From positions 6,673-70,672 of the forward strand of contig NZ_JBQCYD010000006.1 in the NCBI RefSeq assembly GCF_052088025.1: DNA of 64,000 nt. Direction: 5' to 3'. Shown here piece after piece: positions 18,948 through 28,026 of the stretch. The notes under the pieces are model-generated. The model was not told where the DNA came from. It made no database searches and saw only the letters and a program-made list of their open reading frames with translations. The DNA is from Anaeromonas sp052088025 (GTDB lineage Bacteria; Bacillota; Clostridia; Tissierellales; SIT17). The stretch's first letter is position 1. Every line of letters begins with the position of its first letter. The translations under genes were made by a program, and so were the position numbers.

Positions 18948-19586
18948 TTACTTTTTATTTGTTTGTTTTTCTGAAATTATTGATTTAACTTTTGTAACCA
19001 TTAGATCAATAGCTACTTTATTGTAGCCACCTTCTGGTATTATAATATCAGCATATCTTTTACTTGGTTCAATAAATTGTAAGTGAGCTGGTCTTACTGT
19101 AGTTAGATACTGATCTATTACTGATTCGAGTGTTCTTCCTCTATCAGTAATGTCTCTTAATATCCTTCTTATAATCCTTACATCAGAATCAGTATCTACA
19201 AATATTTTTATATCTAATAAATCACGAAGTCTTTCATCTTCTAAAATCATGATGCCTTCTACAATTATTATGTCTCTACTTTCTACTTTTATGGTATCTT
19301 CTTTTCTATTGTGTTTTTCAAAATCATAAATAGGTTTTTCTATTGTTTCTTTATTCATTAAACCCTTTAAATTTTCTATAAATAAGTCATTATCAAAAGC
19401 TAATGGATGGTCATAATTTGTTTTAGTTCGCTCTTTAAAACTTAAATGACTTTGATCTTTATAATATGAATCTTGTTCTATAATTAGTATATTTTCTTTA
19501 GGAAGGGAATTAAAAATTGCTTGAGCTACTGTGCTCTTTCCTGAACCTGTACCACCTGTAATACCTATTAATATTGGTCTATTCAA
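18948..19586 (-). CDS. udk: Uridine kinase
   Basis: The 212-residue protein has the P-loop GITGGTGSGKSTVA at residues 8-21, the YYKDQSHLSF lid segment, NYDHPLAFD and a RRILRDITDRGR motif. It phosphorylates uridine and cytidine with ATP or GTP for pyrimidine salvage. The start is TTG preceded by GAGAGGA. It follows the U32-type tRNA hydroxylation gene by 5 bp, as in the B. subtilis yrrO-udk order. Confidence 0.96.
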   Translation of the reverse strand: MNRPILIGITGGTGSGKSTVAQAIFNSLPKENILIIEQDSYYKDQSHLSFKERTKTNYDHPLAFDNDLFIENLKGLMNKETIEKPIYDFEKHNRKEDTIKVESRDIIIVEGIMILEDERLRDLLDIKIFVDTDSDVRIIRRILRDITDRGRTLESVIDQYLTTVRPAHLQFIEPSKRYADIIIPEGGYNKVAIDLMVTKVKSIISEKQTNKK

Positions 19587-19591
19587 CTAGA

Positions 19592-20821
19592 TCATTCCTC
19601 TCTTGCTTTTCTTATCATATCCATCTTTTGAACTGCTTTATCTACTTTTATCTTGATTATTTGTTTTGCATGTGGTGCTACATCTATCATCTCATCTTTT
19701 TCATTTTTCATTATATCAATTTTTTGAGTAAAGTAATCTTTGTTTGGACCAAATATTTCAATCTCATCACCCTTAAATATCCTATTTCTTTGTTCCACTG
19801 TAGCCATTTTTTCTTCATCATCATAATCCAATACAAGCCCTACAAAATCATAATTTCTTATATAAGAACTAGAGCCATATAATTGATCTTCTTCAGTAGG
19901 CTTATTAAAATAAAAACCACTAGTGAAGTCTCTATAACTTGCCTTTTTAATCTCTTCTAACCATTTCTTATCATATTCATAATTTTCTTTATCCTTTAAA
20001 TATGCATCAATTGCCATTCTATATGATCTTATAATTGTTGCAACATAATAGGCACTCTTCATACGTCCCTCTATTTTAAGACTCTTTACACCTGATTCTA
20101 TTATCTCAGGAATGTGTTCTATCATACATAAATCCTTAGAATTATATATATAAGTGCCTTTTTCATCTTCATAGACAGGATAGTATTCCCCTGGTCTTTT
20201 TTCTTCAACTAAATTATATTTCCAACGACATGCTTGAGCACATTCTCCTCTATTTGCATCTCTTCCTACCATGTAATTACTAAGCAAACATCTACCAGAA
20301 TATGAAATGCACATAGCTCCATGAACAAAGGCTTCTATTTCAAGCGTATCTGGTGAATTATCACTTATTTCTTTTATTTCTTCAAGAGATAGCTCACGTG
20401 CAACCACTATTCTCTTTATACCTTGTTTGTGCCAAAAATTAGCTGTTCCAAAATTAGTTGTATTTGCTTGAGTACTAAGATGAATTTCCATATTGGGAAC
20501 TATTTCAGAAACAATTGAAAACACACCCGCATCTGCTACTATAAATGCGTCTACATTAATTTTTTCTAAATTAAGTATATATTCTTCTAATCCTTTTAAA
20601 TCTTCATTATGTGGAATTATATTAAGAGTTATATATATTTTTTTATTATGTTTATGGGCAAATTCTACCCCTTCTTTTATTTCATCTAAGGAAAAGTTTT
20701 TTGCCTTAGCACGAAGTCCAAATTCTTCTCCTCCTAAATACACTGCATCTGCACCGTAATTTATAGCCATCTTTAATTTTTCTAAATCACCAGCTGGTGC
20801 TAATAGTTCAATATCTTTCAT
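19592..20821 (-). CDS. U32-family tRNA hydroxylation protein TrhP2-like (YrrO)
   Basis: A 409-residue peptidase-U32 family protein with LLAPAGDLEKLK at the N-terminus and the family signature EAFVHGAMCISYSGRCLLS. Cysteines in GECAQACRWKY continue a conserved Cys set (Fe-S binding is known in TrhP). TrhP proteins with prephenate hydroxylate U34 of certain tRNAs to ho5U. The next gene upstream encodes the TrmR-like methyltransferase for the following step. The start at 20821 is set by AAGGAG; it overlaps trmR by 14 bp. Only one TrhP is present, not the B. subtilis pair. Confidence 0.9.
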   Translation of the reverse strand: MKDIELLAPAGDLEKLKMAINYGADAVYLGGEEFGLRAKAKNFSLDEIKEGVEFAHKHNKKIYITLNIIPHNEDLKGLEEYILNLEKINVDAFIVADAGVFSIVSEIVPNMEIHLSTQANTTNFGTANFWHKQGIKRIVVARELSLEEIKEISDNSPDTLEIEAFVHGAMCISYSGRCLLSNYMVGRDANRGECAQACRWKYNLVEEKRPGEYYPVYEDEKGTYIYNSKDLCMIEHIPEIIESGVKSLKIEGRMKSAYYVATIIRSYRMAIDAYLKDKENYEYDKKWLEEIKKASYRDFTSGFYFNKPTEEDQLYGSSSYIRNYDFVGLVLDYDDEEKMATVEQRNRIFKGDEIEIFGPNKDYFTQKIDIMKNEKDEMIDVAPHAKQIIKIKVDKAVQKMDMIRKAREE

Positions 20822-21467
20822 TAATTTCACACTCCTTATAAGAGATAGCCATTCCATCTCCAATTGGTATAATACTAGTAGTTAAACTTTCATGATTAGA
20901 TATATAATCTAAATATTTTCTCATTCTTCTTACTATAGTCTTCTTCCTTCTTTCAACTAAATCATCATTTGCAACCATACCTTTAAAAAGTACATTATCA
21001 GATAGAATTATTCCATTTTCCTCTAACATATCTATGCAATATGGAAGAAATTCCATATATTTTCCTTTTGCAGCATCTATAAAGATAAAATCAAATTTTT
21101 GATTTAATTTAGGAAGTATTTCTTTTGCTTCTCCATTAATTATATCAATATTTTTTAAAGACAATTTTTCTATATTTTTTTTTGCAATATCTATCATATC
21201 TTGACGTCTTTCTATAGTTGTAATCCTACCTTCATCCATACTATTAGCCATTATTATAGCGGAATATCCTATAGCTGTTCCAATTTCTAGTATATTTTTT
21301 GCTCCCTTTATTTTTATAAGTACCTTCATAAATTCAGCAACTTCTGGGTGGATAATTGGTATATGATTTTCATATGCAAACTTTTCTAAACCTATTAAAA
21401 AATCATCTTTTTTTGGGATGATTTTCCTTATATATTCTTCTATATAATCTTTATTTATATTGCCCAA
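20808..21467 (-). CDS. trmR: tRNA 5-hydroxyuridine O-methyltransferase TrmR-like (YrrM)
   Basis: This 219-residue class I methyltransferase has the SAM loop ILEIGTAIGYSAI near 60, acidic TTIERR near 85, and FIDAAKGKY with the DN metal-ligand pair (SDNVLFKG) typical of the catechol-type O-methyltransferase family. In B. subtilis the homologue YrrM/TrmR converts ho5U34 to mo5U34. Adjacency to the TrhP-like gene supports this role over a small-molecule methyltransferase. The start is TTG behind AGGAG. Confidence 0.88.
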   Translation of the reverse strand: MGNINKDYIEEYIRKIIPKKDDFLIGLEKFAYENHIPIIHPEVAEFMKVLIKIKGAKNILEIGTAIGYSAIIMANSMDEGRITTIERRQDMIDIAKKNIEKLSLKNIDIINGEAKEILPKLNQKFDFIFIDAAKGKYMEFLPYCIDMLEENGIILSDNVLFKGMVANDDLVERRKKTIVRRMRKYLDYISNHESLTTSIIPIGDGMAISYKECEINERY

Positions 21468-21491
21468 GCCATTCTCTCCTCAATTCACAAT

Positions 21492-21524
21492 AATAATACG
21501 TGGTCTATTATACCACGTATTATT
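21492..21524 (-). repeat. 13-bp inverted repeat upstream of trmR
   Basis: Arms 21492-21504 and 21512-21524 are perfect, with a 7-base loop. The loop region reads TATAAT on the minus strand. Only a weak T-tract follows, so it is a modest terminator for mltG or an operator around a -10 element. Confidence 0.65.
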
Positions 21525-21540
21525 TGCAAATAAAATTAAA

Positions 21541-22566
21541 TTATTTTCCATTTTTAACTTTTAAAAATTCATTATAATTATCTGTAAAGAAATGTTCCCC
21601 ACTTCCATCTTTTTTTAATACATAAAAGATATAATTAGTTTCTTCAGGCTTTAAACTTGCCTTTATAGATTTTATACCTGGTGAACAAATAGCACCTATT
21701 GGAAGTCCCTTATTTTTATAAGTATTATAAATAGAATCTATTTCTAAATCATCATATAAGAGTCTTTCTTTTCTTTCATCCATCGCATATTGTATAGTTG
21801 CATCAATTTGAAGTGGCATGTCTATTTTGAGTCTATTATAAATTACTGATGAAATTAAGTTCCTATCCTTATCAACTTTTGCCTCTCTTTCTACTAAAGA
21901 TGCAAGAGTAATCAATTCATGTATATTTAAATCTTGTGGAATTACACTTTCTTTTATAACCTTGTTATATTGTTTACTAAATTCATATAACATTTTATCA
22001 ATTATATCTTCTTCTGTAGAATCTTTATATATTTCATATGTCTCAGGATATAGGTAGCCTTCCAAATTCATATTTTTTGGTATAGTTTTTAAAAAATCAT
22101 ACTTTGTAGAAAACTTGCTAATATCATAAGTTAAATCTATGAATTTTTCTTTATTAGCCATATGGTTCTTTTCAAGTTTTTCAGCTATTTTTTCAACTGT
22201 AAATCCTTCTGGAATAGTGATTTTAACTATATTTTTACTATTTCCTCCTTCAACTAATTTATCTAATATTTCATGCGGAGTCATAGATGTATCAAAGGTA
22301 TAAAAACCTGCTTTTAATTTTCCCTCAGTCCCTTTTAACTTAGACACCATCCTAAATATATTTTTATCTCTAATCAAATTATTTTCCTTTAATATTTGTG
22401 ATATATTAGTAGTAGTACTACCTTTAGGGATTTCTATTTGCTTTTCTTTTGTATTTTCATTTGTAGATATAGCTTTAGTATTGATTTCATAATAATATTT
22501 ACCTACACCTAAAATTATTAATATTATTATTAAAATAACTATAAAAACCTTCAATATTTTATTCAT
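21541..22566 (-). CDS. mltG: Endolytic murein transglycosylase MltG (YrrL)
   Basis: The protein (341 residues) has one N-terminal membrane helix at about 7-23, a LysM-like stretch and a YceG domain. The conserved NLEGYLYPETY, the catalytic-Glu segment LASLVEREA, and PIGAICSPG are all present. It cleaves nascent peptidoglycan chains at the outer face of the membrane. GGGGTAGG before the ATG at 22566 is preferred over the in-frame TTG at 22584. It matches the position of yrrL in the conserved block. Confidence 0.95.
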   Translation of the reverse strand: MNKILKVFIVILIIILIILGVGKYYYEINTKAISTNENTKEKQIEIPKGSTTTNISQILKENNLIRDKNIFRMVSKLKGTEGKLKAGFYTFDTSMTPHEILDKLVEGGNSKNIVKITIPEGFTVEKIAEKLEKNHMANKEKFIDLTYDISKFSTKYDFLKTIPKNMNLEGYLYPETYEIYKDSTEEDIIDKMLYEFSKQYNKVIKESVIPQDLNIHELITLASLVEREAKVDKDRNLISSVIYNRLKIDMPLQIDATIQYAMDERKERLLYDDLEIDSIYNTYKNKGLPIGAICSPGIKSIKASLKPEETNYIFYVLKKDGSGEHFFTDNYNEFLKVKNGK

Positions 22567-22643
22567 TATCCTACCCCTCGACAAATTATATTATATTAAT
22601 TATATAATTTAAACTTGTTTTTTACAAGTTAATAAAATCAAAT

Positions 22644-22685
22644 AAAAAAATACAAAAAATCATTGATGATTTTTTGTATTTTTTT
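22644..22685 (-). terminator. Strong terminator after lysO C-terminal gene
   Basis: A 20-bp perfect stem (22644-22663 with 22666-22685) with a 2-base nominal loop, flanked by A and T runs, lies 6 bp downstream of the stop at 22692. It can act in both directions. Confidence 0.88.
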
Positions 22686-22691
22686 ATTATC

Positions 22692-23285
22692 TTATAAACT
22701 TATTAAAAATGGTACCAATATAGGTACTGAAGTAGAAAGTATAACTCCTGTAACAAAAGATATTATAGCAGTTTCAGGATTAGTAGATCTTGCAATTATT
22801 GGTAATGTAGTATCCATAGCTGTGGCTCCAGATGGTGCTATTGTTTCTAAGTCACCTATATATTTAGCCACAAGAGGTATCAACATAATAGCTAATATTT
22901 CCCTTACCACATTTGATAAAAAAGCTAGGGTGCTAAGTTCAGATGAATAAGTTGCAAGCATCATAGAAGATAAGGTATACCAGCCGAGTCCTGCTCCTAC
23001 TGCACCTGCTTCGTTAAATGGAAATCCTAATATAAATCCAGCTAAAATAGATCCAAATATACTTCCTAAAATAATCATAAATGGAACTAGTAAAATTTTA
23101 AATCCTATTTTTTTAATCTTTGTAAGTACATCAATATTTACACCTATATCTATTCCAACAAAAAATAAAAGAGCACACAATCCTATATCTATAATTAAAT
23201 CAGAATAATTTAATATAAAACTAGGTTCAAAAAAATAGCCCGTTAATATCCCTGCCATTACAGCTAAAATTACTTTTATACTCAT
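22692..23285 (-). CDS. LysO-family lysine exporter, C-terminal subunit
   Basis: A hydrophobic 197-residue protein with about five or six membrane helices, matching the C-terminal two-thirds of LysO (DUF340). The GLCALLFFVGIDIG and GAVGAGLGWYTLSSMML segments are typical. In E. coli LysO is one chain of about 300 residues; here 104 + 197 residues are encoded by two genes. AAGGAGG precedes this ATG, so the split is real translation of two chains. Lysine or thialysine export is inferred from the family. Confidence 0.82.
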   Translation of the reverse strand: MSIKVILAVMAGILTGYFFEPSFILNYSDLIIDIGLCALLFFVGIDIGVNIDVLTKIKKIGFKILLVPFMIILGSIFGSILAGFILGFPFNEAGAVGAGLGWYTLSSMMLATYSSELSTLAFLSNVVREILAIMLIPLVAKYIGDLETIAPSGATAMDTTLPIIARSTNPETAIISFVTGVILSTSVPILVPFLISL

Positions 23286-23286
23286 A

Positions 23287-23601
23287 TTAAGCTTCCTCCT
23301 TTATTTCAATCTCTTCATCTTCTTTATAGATAATAAAACGTTTTATCATCATTACAAAAAAGATACTAAAAGCAATTGAAAAAAGAGAAAAGATTAAAGC
23401 TTGATATCCTAAGGTTAAAAATGAAGATATAACTTCCTTATCCCCACCAATTTTTATGCCCATTACAAATAATAATATTATAATAGATATGGATTGAATA
23501 GTAGTTAGTTTTTTTAAAACATTTTTATGTACAAATTTTTTATAACTTATAAATGCCCCCAATATAATTATAGATAAATAAATAATTAATCTTGTTGTCA
23601 T
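23287..23601 (-). CDS. LysO-family lysine exporter, N-terminal subunit
   Basis: The 104-residue protein has three membrane helices (about 3-17, 32-50, 63-88) and matches the N-terminal part of LysO, including a VMGIKIGGDKEV segment. It ends in a charged tail and its stop lies one base before the start of the C-terminal subunit in another frame. The two chains presumably assemble into one transporter. Confidence 0.8.
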   Translation of the reverse strand: MTTRLIIYLSIIILGAFISYKKFVHKNVLKKLTTIQSISIIILLFVMGIKIGGDKEVISSFLTLGYQALIFSLFSIAFSIFFVMMIKRFIIYKEDEEIEIKEEA

Positions 23602-23653
23602 ATTTTTTCCCCCAATATATTTATATCTTCCCCATTTTTTATAAAAATTTAGC

Positions 23654-23674
23654 AGTCACAGCAGAGCCGTGACT
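23654..23674 (-). terminator. Terminator after rnjA
   Basis: A 9-bp GC-containing stem (23654-23662 with 23666-23674) with a 3-base loop is followed on the minus strand by a T-rich run. It sits 20 bp after the RNase J stop. Confidence 0.85.
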
Positions 23675-23694
23675 ACAAATTATATTTTTAAAAT

Positions 23695-25362
23695 CTATAT
23701 TTCCATTATTATTGGCAATACCATTGGATTTCTTTTTATCTTTTGATATAAATAGTTCCTTAAAGAATCTCTTACTCTTGATTTTAATGTAGACCAATCT
23801 GTTATTTGATTTTTTTCACAATCTTTTAATACATTTTTAACAACATTTCTTGCCTCTACCATTAAATCTTCAGATTCTCTCACATATACAAAGCCTCGTG
23901 ATACTAAATCAGGACCTGAAACTACTTTGCCATCTTCTTTTCTAATAGTCACAACTACTACAATCAAACCATCTTCAGAAAGATGCTTTCTATCTCTTAA
24001 TACAATGTTTCCTACATCCCCAATACCTAGTCCATCAACCATGATATGTCCTGAAGGTACAGAGCCATTAATATTAGCTTCTGATCTGCTAAGTTCTAAA
24101 ACTGAGCCATTTTCTAATATAAAAATATTGTCCCTATCTAAGCCTAAGTCTTCAGCTAGTTGAGCATGTTGTTTTAGGTGTCTATACTCACCATGAACTG
24201 GTATAAAGTATTTAGGTTTAACTAAAGAATGAATTAATTTTAATTCTTCTTTACAAGCATGACCAGATACATGAACATCTGATAAAGCTTCATATATTAC
24301 ATTTGCACCTTTTCTAAATAATTGATTTATAAGTCTTGATACAGTTTTTTCATTACCAGGAATTGCAGTAGCAGAAATTATAACTAAATCTCCAGGTATA
24401 AGTTCCATTTTTCTATGATCAGAATTAGCAAGTCTTGATAAAGCTGCCATAGGTTCACCTTGACTTCCTGTTGTAACAATAGTTAACTTGTTATCAGGAT
24501 ATTTATTCATATCATTGATATCAATAATAGTTCCTTCAGGAATATCTAAATATCCAAGTTCAGTAGAAACTTTTACTACATTAATCATAGATCTACCTGA
24601 TACTACAATTTTTCTATTAAACATTACAGCTGCATTAACTATTTGCTGAATTCTATGAACATTTGATGCAAATGAAGCTACAATTACTCTACCTTCAGCT
24701 TCCATGAATATATCATTAAAAGCAGTTCCCACAGTTTTTTCACTCATAGTAGAACCAGGTCTTTCTACATTAGTACTATCAGCAAGTAAAGCAAGTACTC
24801 CTCTACTACCTAAGTCTGCAAATCTATTTAAATCCATCATTTTGCCATTTATAGGTGTATAATCAATTTTAAAGTCACCTGTATGAACTATAGCACCTTC
24901 AGGTGTGTGAATTGCAAGTGCTACTGCATCAGGTATACTATGATTTACTCTAATATATTCTACAACCATAGATCCTAACTTAGTTTTTTGTCCTGCTTTT
25001 ACAACATTTAAGTTGGATTTTTTAATACCCTTATCTATAAGTTTATTTTCCACTAAACCAAGTGTCAATTTTGTTCCATATACAGGTGCATCAATTTTTT
25101 GTAATACATAAGGTAATGCTCCAATATGGTCTTCATGTCCATGAGTCAATACAATAGCTCTAATTTTATCTTTGTTTTTTTCTAAATATGTTACATCTGG
25201 TATAACTACATCTATACCTAACATTTCATCTTCTGGAAATATTATTCCACAATCTACAACTATTATATCATTTTTATATTCAATAACAGTAATATTTTTT
25301 CCAATTTCATTTAATCCTCCTAATGGGATTATTTTAACTTTAGGTGTTTGTTGTTTTCCCAC
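23695..25362 (-). CDS. rnj: Ribonuclease J
   Basis: The 555-residue protein is a beta-CASP metallo-beta-lactamase. Motif II is LTHGHEDHIGALP near 75; later His/Asp ligands are HTGDFKID and SDVHVSGHA, and the C-terminal domain is present. RNase J is a 5'-3' exo- and endoribonuclease central to RNA turnover in Firmicutes. It starts with GTG behind AGGAGA. Which of J1 or J2 it represents is not clear. It follows the fur-type gene by 38 bp. Confidence 0.95.
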   Translation of the reverse strand: MGKQQTPKVKIIPLGGLNEIGKNITVIEYKNDIIVVDCGIIFPEDEMLGIDVVIPDVTYLEKNKDKIRAIVLTHGHEDHIGALPYVLQKIDAPVYGTKLTLGLVENKLIDKGIKKSNLNVVKAGQKTKLGSMVVEYIRVNHSIPDAVALAIHTPEGAIVHTGDFKIDYTPINGKMMDLNRFADLGSRGVLALLADSTNVERPGSTMSEKTVGTAFNDIFMEAEGRVIVASFASNVHRIQQIVNAAVMFNRKIVVSGRSMINVVKVSTELGYLDIPEGTIIDINDMNKYPDNKLTIVTTGSQGEPMAALSRLANSDHRKMELIPGDLVIISATAIPGNEKTVSRLINQLFRKGANVIYEALSDVHVSGHACKEELKLIHSLVKPKYFIPVHGEYRHLKQHAQLAEDLGLDRDNIFILENGSVLELSRSEANINGSVPSGHIMVDGLGIGDVGNIVLRDRKHLSEDGLIVVVVTIRKEDGKVVSGPDLVSRGFVYVRESEDLMVEARNVVKNVLKDCEKNQITDWSTLKSRVRDSLRNYLYQKIKRNPMVLPIIMEI

Positions 25363-25400
25363 CTTATCACTCTCCTTTAGTAAATCTACTTTCTTATTTT

Positions 25401-25853
25401 TTATTGTATTGATTTTTTCTCATCGCAGGACTTGCAATATCCAAAAAATTTGACATTATGATCTATTATCCTAAAATTACTTTCCATTTCAATCTTCTCT
25501 TCTAAATTATCTAATAAATCAATTTCAACCTCTGAAACATTTCCACATTCTAAGCATATTAAATGATGATGTTGATGATCATCTGTATTGGTATTAAGTT
25601 CATACCTATTACATCCATCATTAAAATTTATTTTACTAACAACCTCTAATTCATCTAATAACTGTAAAGTTCTATATACAGTAGCTAAACCTATTTCAGG
25701 ATATTTATCTTTAACCATCTCATAAACCTCTTCAGGACTAAGATGACTATCAGTGTTTTCTATAAATACATCATATATAACTCTTCTTTGAGTTGTAAGT
25801 TTATAACCTTTTTCTTTAAGTTTTGTTCTTAGAACTTCAAATAATGATCCCAT
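25401..25853 (-). CDS. Fur-family metalloregulator
   Basis: A 150-residue winged-helix repressor with YKLTTQRRVIYDVF, the recognition segment GLATVYRTLQLLDE, and metal ligands HLSPEEVY and DDHQHHHLIC. CLECG and CKSCD form the structural zinc site. At the position of PerR Asp104 there is a Glu, which fits Fur-type iron sensing more than PerR peroxide sensing; this is inference. GGGTG six bases before the ATG at 25853 sets the start. A good promoter and a dyad lie upstream. Confidence 0.9.
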   Translation of the reverse strand: MGSLFEVLRTKLKEKGYKLTTQRRVIYDVFIENTDSHLSPEEVYEMVKDKYPEIGLATVYRTLQLLDELEVVSKINFNDGCNRYELNTNTDDHQHHHLICLECGNVSEVEIDLLDNLEEKIEMESNFRIIDHNVKFFGYCKSCDEKKSIQ

Positions 25854-25884
25854 ATAAATCACCCATTTCTACTAATATACTATT

Positions 25885-25946
25885 ATAATATATCTTTATC
25901 AATTGAATGTCAATATCAAATGCTATTAATAATCAATTGATAATAG
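25885..25946 (-). promoter_or_regulatory. fur promoter with upstream dyad
   Basis: On the minus strand TTGACA (25908-25913) and TATTAT (25885-25890) are 17 bp apart. A 24-base imperfect palindrome at 25923-25946, with ATCAATTGAT at its core, lies just upstream of the -35. The A/T-rich dyad is a candidate site for the Fur protein itself, but the match to the Fur box is only partial. Confidence 0.6.
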
Positions 25947-25958
25947 AATGACTTTTGT

Positions 25959-26204
25959 TTAATTTTCTTTTTCATCTAATAGTTCCATATAGAATTTACT
26001 TACTTCATCGAATTCTTCTTGGCTTTCAATTTCAGAGAAATATGATTCTCCATCTTCACTGTTTTCCACCCTTAGTACAAGAGCTTCTTTCATATCATCT
26101 GGCTGAATTACAGCATATTCGTCTTCATCCACCTCAAAAAAATCTATTATTTCAAAATTATGTTCCTTACCTTCTTCATCTAAAAATTTGAATTTTTCAC
26201 TCAT
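25959..26204 (-). CDS. yrzB: DUF1292 protein (YrzB-like)
   Basis: An 81-residue acidic protein with the DUF1292 pattern: FLDEEGKEHNFEIIDFFEVDEDEYAVI near the start and a beta-rich core. It follows ruvX directly, as yrzB follows yrrK in B. subtilis. Function is unknown. GGAAAGGG six bases before the ATG at 26204 sets the start. Confidence 0.9.
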   Translation of the reverse strand: MSEKFKFLDEEGKEHNFEIIDFFEVDEDEYAVIQPDDMKEALVLRVENSEDGESYFSEIESQEEFDEVSKFYMELLDEKEN

Positions 26205-26205
26205 T

Positions 26206-26631
26206 TTATTCACCCTTTCCTCTAATAGTATCTAAATAAGTTTGTAATATATATATTGCTGCTAATTTATCTACAACATCTTTTCTTTTCTTTCTGGATA
26301 CATCAGCTTCTATAAGTGTTCTTGTTGCAGAAACTGTTGATAATCTCTCATCTTGATATACTATTTCAATATCTATTTTTGATTTTAATTTTTCTGCAAA
26401 TTTTTTTACTTTTTCTCCTTGGGGGCCCAATGTATTGTTCATATTTTTAGGCAATCCTATTACAACTTTACTTACATTTTTTTCTTCTATTATATTTAGC
26501 ATTTCTTTTAAATCATTTTTTATACCTGTTCTTCTAATCGTTTTTATACCTTGGGCAGTTAAGCCTAAAGGATCACTTACAGCTACTCCAATAGTCCTAT
26601 CTCCTACATCCAGTCCTAATAATCTTTTCAC
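26206..26631 (-). CDS. ruvX: Holliday junction resolvase-like RuvX (YqgF)
   Basis: The 141-residue protein has RNase H-fold motifs LLGLDVGDRTIGVAVSD at the N-terminus, VIGLPKNMN near 75 and DERLSTVSA near 105. YqgF/RuvX proteins act in 16S rRNA 5' processing and possibly in recombination. The frame extends to a TTG at 26661, but AAGGA eight bases before a GTG at 26631 and the family length support the GTG. It is separated from ireB by the aldo/keto reductase gene. Confidence 0.92.
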   Translation of the reverse strand: MKRLLGLDVGDRTIGVAVSDPLGLTAQGIKTIRRTGIKNDLKEMLNIIEEKNVSKVVIGLPKNMNNTLGPQGEKVKKFAEKLKSKIDIEIVYQDERLSTVSATRTLIEADVSRKKRKDVVDKLAAIYILQTYLDTIRGKGE

Positions 26632-26642
26632 CTTATCATTCC

Positions 26643-27593
26643 TTAAATTATTTTTATACAAAATTCAGGGCAGTATTTACCACAGTATCCACATAGTACA
26701 CATTTATCTGAATCAACACTAGATTTGTTGTTTATTAAAGTAAGCGCATCATGTTTACAAGCTTTTACGCATTCATTACAGCCAATACACCACTCAGCTA
26801 TATGAAGCTTTCTATTAGTTTGTCTAAGTTTATCTTTTAAATTCTCATCTATAGTTCTATTTTTTAGCAAGGATATATTTGCATCTATCTCAGCTTTAGA
26901 TTGGAGTCCTATTGCTATAGAATCTAATTCTTTTATATCCTGAACAAAATTAAAAGCTTCTTCTACATTGTTTAATAGATGTCCTCCACCTAGTGGTTTC
27001 ATTCCATATATTCCTTTTCCTAAATCACTACATTTTTTTATAGCATTTATCATATCGCTAGGAGAACCATCTTGTATACCAACTCCTAATTTATTTATTA
27101 TAGGATGAACCACTTCTATTTCCTTATATTTTGAAGCAGCTAAAACACCTTCAACCCTATGAGTAGATATACCAATAGCCCTTATTAGTCCTTTTTCCTT
27201 AGCTTTTATAAAATATTCTATAGCTTCAAAATGTCCTCTAATAGTATGTTCACTTTCTTGTTCATGTAATAAAAACAAATCTATGTAATCAGTATCTAAT
27301 TCCCTTAATGCCTTTTCTAAACTTTCCTTTGCCGTTTCATTAGAATAAGAGTAGGATTTTGTTGCTATTACAAATTTTTCTCTATCTATTTTCTTTAAAA
27401 ATTTATTTATATGTGTATAATTATTATATAATTCAGCTGTATCTAAAAAATTTATACCTCTATCAAATCCATATTTGATAAGTTCCGCACCTTTATCAAA
27501 AGAAAAATTCCTTTGAAGTGGACTGATAGTAAGAGAACCAAAACATAATCTAGATACTTCAATATTTGTATTTCCTAGTTTAACCATTTCCAT
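26643..27593 (-). CDS. Aldo/keto reductase with C-terminal ferredoxin domain
   Basis: This 316-residue protein has an AKR barrel with FLDTAELYNNY (catalytic Asp/Tyr), ATKSYS (Lys) and LLHEQE. The C-terminal 55 residues carry two four-cysteine clusters (CIGCNECVKAC and CVLCGYCGKYC), predicting two [4Fe-4S] centres. Such proteins are ferredoxin-linked oxidoreductases of unknown substrate in anaerobes. It interrupts the ireB-ruvX pair conserved elsewhere, so it was likely inserted here. A weak AAAGGA precedes the ATG. Confidence 0.9.
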   Translation of the reverse strand: MEMVKLGNTNIEVSRLCFGSLTISPLQRNFSFDKGAELIKYGFDRGINFLDTAELYNNYTHINKFLKKIDREKFVIATKSYSYSNETAKESLEKALRELDTDYIDLFLLHEQESEHTIRGHFEAIEYFIKAKEKGLIRAIGISTHRVEGVLAASKYKEIEVVHPIINKLGVGIQDGSPSDMINAIKKCSDLGKGIYGMKPLGGGHLLNNVEEAFNFVQDIKELDSIAIGLQSKAEIDANISLLKNRTIDENLKDKLRQTNRKLHIAEWCIGCNECVKACKHDALTLINNKSSVDSDKCVLCGYCGKYCPEFCIKII

Positions 27594-27642
27594 ATATTCA
27601 TCTATCCTTTATTATATCATATATTATAAAATTTACTACTAT

Positions 27643-27688
27643 AGAATAAATAGCAGTGTTTGATTAATCAAACACTGCTATTTATTCT
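27643..27688 (-). terminator. 46-base palindromic terminator after ireB
   Basis: A perfect 46-base inverted repeat centred at 27665/27666, ending 8 bp from the ireB stop. T-rich sequence follows both arms, so it can act in either direction. Confidence 0.88.
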
Positions 27689-27696
27689 TTTTATAT

Positions 27697-27951
27697 TTAT
27701 TTGTTTTTTAAATAACTTCTTAAAAGTTCTTCTAATAAATCGTCTCTTTCCATTTTTCTGATTTTACTTCTAGCATTGTTATGGCTTGTTATATAAGTAG
27801 GATCCCCAGATAAAATATAGCCTATCATTTGATTTATAGGATTATATCCTTTTTCTTCTAATGCATGATATACATATTCAAGAATATCCTTTGCTTTGTT
27901 TTCATCATCTTTTGGCACATTAAATTTCATAGTTTCATTTCCTTCGCTCAC
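27697..27951 (-). CDS. ireB: IreB family regulatory phosphoprotein (UPF0297, YrzL)
   Basis: An 84-residue protein with the family signature TMKFNVPKD, EKGYNPINQMIGYILSGDP and RDDLLEELLRSYL. In Enterococcus IreB is phosphorylated on N-terminal Thr by the IreK Ser/Thr kinase. A Thr is present in NETMKF. The start is GTG after AGAGGGG. It lies 75 bp downstream of alaS, as in the alaS-yrzL order of Firmicutes. Confidence 0.95.
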   Translation of the reverse strand: MSEGNETMKFNVPKDDENKAKDILEYVYHALEEKGYNPINQMIGYILSGDPTYITSHNNARSKIRKMERDDLLEELLRSYLKNK

Positions 27952-28026
27952 AAAAACACCCCTCTTTTTATAACAATATTATATATTTATTATATAACAC
28001 AAACATACTTACTTCAATTACATTTA

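Noticed and set aside
22692..23601. LysO gene pair as a frameshifted pseudogene
   Set aside because: The second gene has its own strong AAGGAGG and start, and both parts keep conserved motifs.
27643..27688. Long palindrome as a CRISPR repeat or mobile-element end
   Set aside because: Single copy, located at the ireB stop, flanked by T-runs: an intrinsic terminator.
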